A model generated the notes under the pieces. The model made no database searches. It had not been told where the DNA came from and worked only from the letters and a program-made list of their open reading frames with translations. The translations under genes were made by a program, and so were the position numbers. From Acidobacteriaceae bacterium (lineage in GTDB: Bacteria; Acidobacteriota; Terriglobia; Bryobacterales; Bryobacteraceae), in assembly GCA_019244945.1 (NCBI GenBank), contig JAFASD010000049.1, positions 1-7,293 on the forward strand: 7,293 nucleotides of DNA. The letters run 5' to 3'. Below are positions 1-6,129 of the stretch, one piece after another (position 1 is the first letter of the stretch; every line of letters begins with the position of its first letter).

Positions 1-501
1 CCCGATCACCGCCACCGGGGTGCGATGCCGGTCTTCAAATTCTGTAAAGAAGCGCCCCTCGTGCATGTCAATTTGACCCGACTCGGCGTATGACTCCTCT
101 ACGCCCCGGAGCTGTGCCTGATAGATGGCGTTGCCCTTGTATTTCGCAACCACCGGAAAATGATTGGGCCAGAGCAGACCGGAAACTCGAACGCAGCTTA
201 CACAGTTGGCGCGGATCTCCTCCGCGTTGTCATAGCTGAGTTGTTTGCGCGCGCGTTGTTCCGGCGTGAGATCGCTGGTTTGAAAGGCAGGCGTGCGGGA
301 GATGATCAGAGAATTAGGCCCGAAGCTGCGAAGCACGTTTGTCACCGCCCCATCGAAGCCAGTCAGGATTGCCCCAACGCCGATAATCGTGCCCGTCCCG
401 ATGATGACTCCGAGCATGGTCAGCAACGCTCGCAATTTGTGCGCCCGAATGGTATCGAGCGCGAGCATGGTGTTGTTGCGGAACGAGGTAAATGTTTTCA
501 T
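1..501 (-). CDS. MacB/FtsX-type ABC transporter permease, N-terminal part (cut by window edge)
   Basis: This is an inner-membrane permease subunit of a MacB-like ABC system, open at the window edge with 167 codons present. The start is ATG at 501, which overlaps the stop of the preceding permease as ATGA (501-498), so translational coupling is likely; an AGGTGAGG stretch lies just upstream. Residues 13-45 hold the amphipathic lead-in (LDTIRAHKLRALLTMLGV) and transmembrane helix 1, the hallmark of a MacB_PCD N-terminus. Residues from about 47 onward form the start of the periplasmic domain, including the typical 'FGPNSLII' strand (60-67) and, near the end, 'RTPVAVIG'. The periplasmic part carries a Cys pair, C100-V-S-C103, not needed for the family fold. 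The FtsX domain with the last three helices should lie outside the window. The family is clear; the substrate is unknown. Confidence 0.88.
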   Translation of the reverse strand, partial: MKTFTSFRNNTMLALDTIRAHKLRALLTMLGVIIGTGTIIGVGAILTGFDGAVTNVLRSFGPNSLIISRTPAFQTSDLTPEQRARKQLSYDNAEEIRANCVSCVRVSGLLWPNHFPVVAKYKGNAIYQAQLRGVEESYAESGQIDMHEGRFFTEFEDRHRTPVAVIG

Positions 502-1760
502 ACCTCACCTGATTGCAATGCCACGATGGGATCGAGCTTCGAGGCCTGCCGAGCCGGATAGATGCCGAAGAAGAGTCCCACCGTAGCCGAGAGGCCCACG
601 CCAAGAATCACTGCGCCTAAAGGCATTTCCATGGGAAGCGGTGTCACGGTGCGAACCAATACCGTCAGCAGGTAGGCGATTATCACCCCGATGACTCCAC
701 CGGCAGCAGCTAACACAGCGGACTCCACCAAAAACTGATTGAGAATGTCGCTCCGCCGCGCGCCAAGCGATTTCCTAATGCCGATTTCGTGGGTTCGTTC
801 GGTGACCACAGCGAGCATGATGTTCATGATCACAATTCCTCCGACCACCAAGAACACCGAAACGATGCCGATGGCCATCGCGGCGATCGCGCCCGTGAGA
901 TTGTGCCAGGCCTGTGCGAACGTGTCGGAGGCAAAGATGGTGAACGTATCGTCATCAGCCGGTTTCAGGTGACGATACGCTCGAAGCAGCATGCGCACTT
1001 CGTCTTCAGCTTCCTCGAGATGTTGAGGGTCGATGGCCTTGGCCACAAACGCAAGCTCGTTGTGCGTGGCGCCATAGGTTTTGAAAAACGAGTAGATCGG
1101 CACGGCCACGAATTTGTCCTGAGACTGGCCGAAGACACTGCCCTGCGGCTTAGCCACGCCCACCACTTCGTAGGGAACGCCATCCACTTCAATGGTGCGT
1201 CCAATGGGATCGCGACCCTCGAAGAAGTGCTGGCTGACATCGTTGCCGATGAACGCGACCGGCGCATGACGCTTCACTTCGCTTTCCGTAATGGCGCGAC
1301 CGGTGCCGACATCAATATTCTTCAGGCTCGGCATATTGGCGGTGATGCCGTTCAGGTCCACCGATTGCATGCTTTGCCCGCCGAAAGAAATGGTCGCGCT
1401 TTTCCAGCTCTCCATGCCGAGATCCTTCAGCATGGTCGCGTTCTTACGGACAAATTCGTATTCATCCGACTTGAGCTGAGGGTTCCGCCGCTGCATCTCG
1501 AGAAATTTCTTCGGATCCCAATTACCGATGAATGCGATCTTCACTACGCGGAAGCCATCTGACCCCATGTCTGATAACTTCGTCGAGATGTAGACATTCA
1601 TTCCGTTCACGAAGGACATGACGGCAATTAGAGTGGTCGTCGCGAGAATGATGCCGAGCAGAGTGAGAAAGCTGCGCAGTTTGCTTTTGTTGAGGGAATC
1701 GACAGCGATGCGCGCCGCTTCCCAAAACGACGCACTGGGGCGAAATTTTCGTTTGCTCAC
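498..1760 (-). CDS. MacB-like ABC transporter permease (MacB_PCD + FtsX)
   Basis: A complete 420-residue inner-membrane permease with the four-helix MacB topology. Helix 1 is at about 31-53, after the conserved 'LNKSKLRSFLTLLGIIL' lead-in. A large periplasmic domain spans about 55-285. Helices 2-4 lie at about 291-317, 343-368 and 382-402. The FtsX signature TERTHEIGIRKSLGAR is at 320-335 and the closing 'YPARQASKLDPIVAL' at about 401-415. MacB relatives act as mechanotransmission permeases moving lipoproteins, antibiotics or peptides with a separate or fused ATPase; this protein has no ATPase domain. I chose the GTG at 1760 because AGGAG sits 7 nt upstream (1772-1768). It lies 69 bp after the ADOP permease and overlaps the next permease by 4 bp, so the two could form a heterodimer. 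The substrate cannot be inferred. Confidence 0.93.
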   Translation of the reverse strand: MSKRKFRPSASFWEAARIAVDSLNKSKLRSFLTLLGIILATTTLIAVMSFVNGMNVYISTKLSDMGSDGFRVVKIAFIGNWDPKKFLEMQRRNPQLKSDEYEFVRKNATMLKDLGMESWKSATISFGGQSMQSVDLNGITANMPSLKNIDVGTGRAITESEVKRHAPVAFIGNDVSQHFFEGRDPIGRTIEVDGVPYEVVGVAKPQGSVFGQSQDKFVAVPIYSFFKTYGATHNELAFVAKAIDPQHLEEAEDEVRMLLRAYRHLKPADDDTFTIFASDTFAQAWHNLTGAIAAMAIGIVSVFLVVGGIVIMNIMLAVVTERTHEIGIRKSLGARRSDILNQFLVESAVLAAAGGVIGVIIAYLLTVLVRTVTPLPMEMPLGAVILGVGLSATVGLFFGIYPARQASKLDPIVALQSGEV

Positions 1761-1829
1761 GGCTGATCTCCTGGGAAGACGCTAGTCGGCTGAAGTTTGT
1801 TCCTTTATTATGACGAAGAGAATCACGCG
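1761..1829 (-). other. 69-bp gap between the ADOP and MacB-like permease genes
   Basis: Apart from the ribosome binding site next to the downstream gene, I see no hairpin followed by a T-run and no convincing -35/-10 pair. A lone CATAAT-like hexamer occurs around 1805-1810. The gap is compatible with read-through transcription. Confidence 0.4.
1768..1772 (-). promoter_or_regulatory. Ribosome binding site that sets the GTG start of the 420-residue permease
   Basis: AGGAG on the minus strand, with a 7-nt spacer to GTG at 1760. It is the best Shine-Dalgarno match in this stretch and supports the non-ATG start. Confidence 0.7.
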
Positions 1830-4301
1830 TCAAACCCGAAGCACTGCCATGGGATCGACCCGGGTGGCCCGACGCGCCGGAATGTAAGTGGCCCCAAGCG
1901 CCACGAAAAGGAAGAGCAACGCAATACCTATAAACGTTCCGGGGTCGGTTGCACTCACGTGAAATATCAGTTTTCCCATAAAACGCGTTAGCGCAAGTGC
2001 GCCACCTAGGCCAACGACAATTCCCGCGAATGCCAGACCAATTCCTTGACTGAGAACAAGCCAGAGAATGTCGCTTTGCTGCGCTCCGAGTGCTCGCCGG
2101 ATTCCGATTTCCTGGGCGCGCTGAGTCGCCGAATACGCTGTTACGCCATAGATCCCAATCAGAGCCAATAGCACTGCTACGAGAGCAAACGAACACAATA
2201 GCTTTACCAGAAGACGCCTCTGGCCAACTTGCGCTTCCATGCGGTCGTCCATGGTTTGCGGCTCGCCGATGGCTTGATTACGATCTATGAATCGTATCTG
2301 CTGCCGAATGGCGCTGGTGAACGAGAGTGGGTCGGTCGACGTGCGTACGACCAGCATCGCGGATGGCATCGGACTTTGCGCAAACGACACATATACGCTC
2401 TCCTGCCAATCCTCTCTGCTATCCAGATTCTGATTGACGTCGGAAACCACTCCTATGATCTCTGCCGGGTTGGGATTAGCCGCCCCCACCAGGAGATGTT
2501 GCCCGATTGGATCAAGGCCGGCAGGATATGCGGGCCAAAGCCGGCGAGCTAAGTTTTCGTCGATGATAGCCACGCGCTTGTTATCTTGCCCATCATGTTC
2601 GGAGAAATCTCTGCCACGCTTGACAGCAATTCCAAGAGTTTGAAAGTAACCTGGAGTCACCGGAAAGTACTTGGCAATCAAGCGTTCATTCAGCCGTTGG
2701 GAAGGTTTCGCTGCATCCTGCACAGGGATTCCCGGGTACTCCATCATGGGAATCGTCATCGCCGCTGCAGCACTGCGAACCCCGGGGAGAGTCTGTATCC
2801 GTGAAATGGCCTCGCGAAAGAAAAACGATCTCTTTCGATCCGTGTCATATCTCAACGGCGAGAGACTGGCATTGACCGTAAAGAGATGATCCGGATTAAA
2901 TCCCACGGCAACGTTACGCAAATGAGCGATGCTTTCGATCAGCAGTGCTGCCCCAACCAGTAAAACGAGGGAAAGTCCAACTTGACCTACTGAAAGCACA
3001 TTGCGCAGATTAAAAAGAGGCCAAATCCCCGGCGAGAGACGGCCATTAGCGGCCACTCCGGTGCTTCGCAGCACTTGGATCAGGTCCGGTCTTGACAGAC
3101 CCAGCGAAGGCGCTAATCCAAAAGCCAATCCAGTTCCCACTGAGAGCGCCAAGGCGAATCCAAGGACCAGCCCATCCATATGTATTTCGTTCACCCGGGG
3201 CAGGTCAAAAGCAGTAATTGCAGGAATGATTCGCAAGCACAAACTTGCGAGAACTATCCCAATCGCTCCTCCGAGAATCGACAGCAAAACGCTCTCGGCC
3301 AGCAGTTGGCGAATGAGTCGATGTCGAGCAGCTCCCAGCGCCGATCGGATTGCAAACTCTCGCTCGCGGACTGCGCCACGTGTTAGCAGCAAGCTCGCCA
3401 AATTAGCGCACGCGATCGCGAGTACAAAACCGACCGCGCCAAACAGCATCCAAAGTATGGAACGAACATCGGCCACCAAAACGTCATGCAGCCGTGTGAT
3501 TTCGATTGGTGTTTTCGGTTTTGCGTCGAGCATGGCCGGATGAGCCATCGCATATTGCCGCCGAATCACCATCATCTCCGCATTTGCTTTCTTAAGCCCG
3601 ATTCCAGGCCGCAAACGGCCAAATACGGTTAAGAACGGACTGAGCGCTCTGGGTTTTGGCGGAATCGTTTGTAAATGAGAGGGCGCCGTCATCCAGAGGT
3701 CGACCCCAGGAAATGGAAACTGAAAACGAGGAGGGAGAACGCCAATAATGGTGTAAGCCGCTTCATCCAGTGTGGCAGTCCTGCCGACTACATCGGAATC
3801 GCGACCGAATCGTCGTTGCCATAGTTCGGCGCTGATCATGACCACCGGTGGGCCGTTATTGGAATCCTCCTCCGGAAGAAAGCCACGTCCAACGATCGGA
3901 ACCACTCCCAGAATTTTCAAGAAATTCGCTGAGATGTGAACACTTTTCAGGACTTCAGGCTCGCCGATATTCGAGAGCGTGACGTTTTCTCGCATCGTAT
4001 ACGCTCCGATTTCTGCAAAAGAACGTGCTCCGGTTTGCATTTCGGCCAATCGAGTAGGCGTCGCGCCGCCCGAAATGCGCACGAGCTCGTCGGAATCTCG
4101 GTATTCGAGAGGTTTTAGAAGCACCGCATGAACGATCGCGAATATTGCGGTATTCCCTCCAATGGCTAGCGCCAAGGTGAGAACCGCGGTCCCGACGAAG
4201 ACCCGGTTTTTACGCATTGTGCGTACGGAGTACGACAGATCTTGCGAGACGTTATCCAAAGCTCTATCTTTTACGGTCGACACGCATTTCAGAAGATACA
4301 C
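1830..4301 (-). CDS. ADOP-family permease (duplicated MacB_PCD-FtsX protein)
   Basis: An 823-residue membrane protein built from two tandem MacB/FtsX permease units, the architecture named 'acidobacterial duplicated orphan permease'. Unit 1: helix about 36-62 with the hallmark 'IGGNTAIFAIVHAVLLKPL' (47-65), periplasmic domain about 65-280, helices about 282-306, 333-357 and 376-399, and the cytoplasmic FtsX motif REREFAIRSALGA at 312-324. Unit 2: helix about 435-456, periplasmic domain about 460-695, helices about 698-722, 749-772 and 789-806, with QRAQEIGIRRALGA (727-740) and the closing 'YIPARRATRVDPMAVL'. The length is normal for the family. The optional N-terminal cytoplasmic prefix domain of some members is absent. 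The start is uncertain: GTG 4301 overlaps the MFS gene by 38 bp; GTG 4283 or TTG 4259, just after the MFS stop, are alternatives, and none has a strong ribosome binding site. No ATPase is nearby, as usual for these 'orphan' permeases, and the substrate is unknown. Confidence 0.93.
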   Translation of the reverse strand: MYLLKCVSTVKDRALDNVSQDLSYSVRTMRKNRVFVGTAVLTLALAIGGNTAIFAIVHAVLLKPLEYRDSDELVRISGGATPTRLAEMQTGARSFAEIGAYTMRENVTLSNIGEPEVLKSVHISANFLKILGVVPIVGRGFLPEEDSNNGPPVVMISAELWQRRFGRDSDVVGRTATLDEAAYTIIGVLPPRFQFPFPGVDLWMTAPSHLQTIPPKPRALSPFLTVFGRLRPGIGLKKANAEMMVIRRQYAMAHPAMLDAKPKTPIEITRLHDVLVADVRSILWMLFGAVGFVLAIACANLASLLLTRGAVREREFAIRSALGAARHRLIRQLLAESVLLSILGGAIGIVLASLCLRIIPAITAFDLPRVNEIHMDGLVLGFALALSVGTGLAFGLAPSLGLSRPDLIQVLRSTGVAANGRLSPGIWPLFNLRNVLSVGQVGLSLVLLVGAALLIESIAHLRNVAVGFNPDHLFTVNASLSPLRYDTDRKRSFFFREAISRIQTLPGVRSAAAAMTIPMMEYPGIPVQDAAKPSQRLNERLIAKYFPVTPGYFQTLGIAVKRGRDFSEHDGQDNKRVAIIDENLARRLWPAYPAGLDPIGQHLLVGAANPNPAEIIGVVSDVNQNLDSREDWQESVYVSFAQSPMPSAMLVVRTSTDPLSFTSAIRQQIRFIDRNQAIGEPQTMDDRMEAQVGQRRLLVKLLCSFALVAVLLALIGIYGVTAYSATQRAQEIGIRRALGAQQSDILWLVLSQGIGLAFAGIVVGLGGALALTRFMGKLIFHVSATDPGTFIGIALLFLFVALGATYIPARRATRVDPMAVLRV

Positions 4302-5574
4302 TAGCGTATTTCGGCAACAGAACGAACAGCGTTGCCGCGATCACGACCATGGCGAAGCACGCGAGCAACACAGTTCGATAAGTCCCGGTATAGTCGAACA
4401 TGCTGCCCATCACCAACGGGCCGAGCGCGCCAGCCACGGCGTACACGCACCAGGTGTATCCATACAGCTCGCTGAATCTGCCGAGACCGAAGTATCGGGT
4501 CAACAAATAGGGAACGGCGTCCGATTCCGCGCCCATTCCGGCGCCAAACAGGACGGCCGCGGCGAAGGCCAACCAGGTTGTGTGCCCGTAAATGACGAAA
4601 AGGAATCCGACCGCGCAGGCGGCCAGCAATGCGGCGGCCGCACGCCCTGCGGCGAATTTGTCGAGCAGATATCCCGTGAACAACTTGCTCGCGAGAGTGG
4701 CAAAACCCGCAACTGAAAGAACCGTCGCGGCGCGTTGAGGGGCTAACCCTCGATCCGTGAGAAGCGCCGCCCAATGTGCGTTCAGGCCGTTTGTGGCGAA
4801 AGAAAACAGCAGCAACGCCGTGACGATCCCCAGAAATCGAAAGGTGATGAGCGATTGCCAGATAGATCCATCGGCGTCAGTCGATACGGACGATCGCTCC
4901 TGGTGTTGAGTAGCGGGTTCATACAGAAAGAGGGCAGCGAGCGGAAGGCCGAGCAGAAGAATTACAGCTCCCAAGACGCCATATGCTGCGCGCCAGCCAT
5001 AAGCCGAGATCAGCGCCTGGGCAATGGGAGGAAATACCATAGAGCCAAGCCCGGAACCGGCCATTACAACGGCCAGAGCACGACCACGTTCGCGATCGAA
5101 CCAGGCGCTCACCACTCGCGCGTATCCCAATTGCGTGGCGCCGTTCCCGACGATTCCGAGAATAACGAATACGCAGAGCAGATGGGCCAGATGCGAGGTG
5201 AGGAAAGCAAGCGAGGAGAACGCCACGCCATAAATGATTGTGCAAGGAATTACGATTCGGCGCGCCGGGTAGCGATCAAGTAGACGGCCGATCAACGGAG
5301 AACAGGCCGCGATACTCAGAGCCGCGAGAGTAAAGGCGAGCGAAACTTGTCCTCGCGACCAACCGAAAGCCGCCGTTAACGGTTTGAGGAAAATACTGAA
5401 GGTGTAAACGACGATGGATGCGAAGCTGACAAATACGCCGCAGCAGGCGGTCAGTAGAATCAGACCGCGTTTGTGAGGAGGGGTCTCATTCGTGAGCCGG
5501 TTGGGGCGATGGTTGAGAACTCCGCGAGTAGCCATGGATAGCGGATCGTTTTGCTCCTGCCGCATGCGCCTCAT
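4264..5574 (-). CDS. MFS transporter, OxlT/monocarboxylate-porter type
   Basis: A 436-residue inner-membrane secondary transporter with 12 predicted helices in two six-helix halves. Helix 1 (about 37-59) runs into 'YTFSIFLKPLTAAFGWSRGQ' (57-76), typical of the oxalate:formate/monocarboxylate branch. The loop 2-3 motif is G96-RLLDRYPARR-106, and its second-half counterpart is G301-YLLDKFAAGR-311. A hydrophilic central loop lies at about 219-243. 'GMGAESDAVPYLLTRYFG' (346-363) is another block shared by this branch. Organic anions are plausible substrates by family, but nothing here fixes one. The start is uncertain: ATG 5574, 5565 or 5535 all lie inside the upstream AhpD-like gene (89, 80 or 50 bp overlap). 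The 5535 start would leave about 23 residues before helix 1. The overlap argues for co-expression with the AhpD-like gene. The end overlaps the likely ADOP start. Confidence 0.92.
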   Translation of the reverse strand: MRRMRQEQNDPLSMATRGVLNHRPNRLTNETPPHKRGLILLTACCGVFVSFASIVVYTFSIFLKPLTAAFGWSRGQVSLAFTLAALSIAACSPLIGRLLDRYPARRIVIPCTIIYGVAFSSLAFLTSHLAHLLCVFVILGIVGNGATQLGYARVVSAWFDRERGRALAVVMAGSGLGSMVFPPIAQALISAYGWRAAYGVLGAVILLLGLPLAALFLYEPATQHQERSSVSTDADGSIWQSLITFRFLGIVTALLLFSFATNGLNAHWAALLTDRGLAPQRAATVLSVAGFATLASKLFTGYLLDKFAAGRAAAALLAACAVGFLFVIYGHTTWLAFAAAVLFGAGMGAESDAVPYLLTRYFGLGRFSELYGYTWCVYAVAGALGPLVMGSMFDYTGTYRTVLLACFAMVVIAATLFVLLPKYASVSSEMRVDRKR

Positions 5575-6112
5575 CGCTCATCGGATGAATGCCGCTCGCA
5601 TCGATCCACCGATTATAGAAATTGAACAATGCGCAGACAGTGATTGCATAGTAGATTGCTTCATCGCTGAATCCTGCTTGGTGGAGGGTTTGAATGTCCG
5701 CCGGCTGAATGGAAACAGAGTCGTAATTCACCTTTCGCACGAAGCGAAACAGCGCCTTTTCGGAATCGGGAAGAAGTGAGGTCTCCACGTCGGCCAATAC
5801 GCTCGAAACCAGCTCCTTGCTGCCAAGTAATTCCGCCGCGACCGCGGCGTGAGCCTTCGTTCAAAACGGACACTGATTCAGATGCGACGTGTACGCGGCG
5901 ATCAGCTCGCGAATTCCCGCAGGGAGCGGCGCGGACTCCCGCATGATCTCCTGTGTGAAGCGCTCCAGGTGAAGCGTAGCATGCATTTTGAAGGAAAACA
6001 TGTGCAGAATTTGGGGATATTCGGATCCCGCACTCTTCATCATTTCGATGGCGCGAGTATAGTTATCGTCTCCCCGATGTTCTTCCACATCCTTCAGAAA
6101 CATACGTTCCAT
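5486..6112 (-). CDS. AhpD/carboxymuconolactone decarboxylase-family peroxidase-related protein, probable selenoprotein (in-frame TGA = Sec84)
   Basis: A 208-residue cytosolic protein if the TGA at 5863-5861 is read as selenocysteine. AhpD-type proteins use a CxxC pair to reduce peroxides or disulfides, aided by a Glu and a His. Here the signature is E69, C81-P-F-U84 and H88, with exactly the family spacing (Glu 12 before the first Cys, His 4 after the second), so the TGA replaces the catalytic second Cys. Beyond it the frame stays open for 124 codons, with family features: 'LLPDSEKALFRFVRKV' (about 113-128), 'TLHQAGFSDEAI' (142-153) and FNFYNRW (163-169). This resembles the uncharacterised peroxidase-related subgroup. 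The start is ATG 6112, with GAGGAG 11 nt upstream. The last 20-30 residues are low-complexity and overlap the MFS start. A hairpin with a GGUC loop follows the TGA. The alternative is a one-base nonsense mutation of a Cys codon (TGT or TGC to TGA). The family is certain; the Sec reading is strong inference, because no selA/B/C/D gene is in view. Confidence 0.86.
5834..5849 (-). promoter_or_regulatory. Candidate bacterial SECIS hairpin just after the TGA codon
   Basis: On the minus-strand mRNA, CGCCGC (5849-5844), loop GGUC (5843-5840) and GCGGCG (5839-5834) form a perfect 6-bp GC stem. The loop begins at nucleotide +18 after the UGA, inside the window used by bacterial SECIS elements that bind SelB. 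From memory, the E. coli fdhF element also has a GGUC apical loop at nearly the same distance (+19). A weak lower pairing, AAG (5857-5855) with CUU (5827-5825), could extend it across an internal loop. The bulged U of the E. coli stem has no exact equivalent; the nearest unpaired U lies two bases below the stem. There is no following U-tract, so it is not an intrinsic terminator. Confidence 0.72.
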
Positions 6113-6123
6113 AAAGGCGCTTT

Positions 6124-6129
6124 CTCCTC
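6124..6129 (-). promoter_or_regulatory. Ribosome binding site of the AhpD-like gene, touching the receptor stop codon
   Basis: GAGGAG on the minus strand, 11 nt before ATG 6112. Its first G is also the last base of the TAG stop (6131-6129) of the receptor gene. It favours ATG 6112 over the in-frame ATG at 6103 and over longer upstream extensions into the receptor gene, and suggests that ribosomes finishing the receptor can reinitiate here. Confidence 0.65.

Noticed and set aside
789..1562. A 257-codon plus-strand open frame.
   Set aside because: It is the antisense shadow of the 420-residue permease, rich in His and Arg, with no recognisable domain.
1797..1829. Possible promoter in the gap before the 420-residue permease.
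   Set aside because: Only a single CATAAT-like hexamer is present, without a credible -35 box, in a gap too short and too operon-like to call it.
5486..5797. A separate 103-residue gene starting at TTG 5797.
   Set aside because: It is the C-terminal half of the AhpD fold in the same phase as the upstream part, has no clear ribosome binding site, and would lack the active site.
5834..5849. The GC-rich inverted repeat as a transcription terminator.
   Set aside because: It has no following T-run and lies inside a frame that continues in family-like sequence.
5486..6112. AhpD-like gene as a simple nonsense pseudogene.
   Set aside because: Only one stop occurs, of the TGA type, exactly at the catalytic Cys and followed by a SECIS-like hairpin; the rest of the frame is intact. 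It cannot be fully excluded, because one base change from a Cys codon would give the same TGA.
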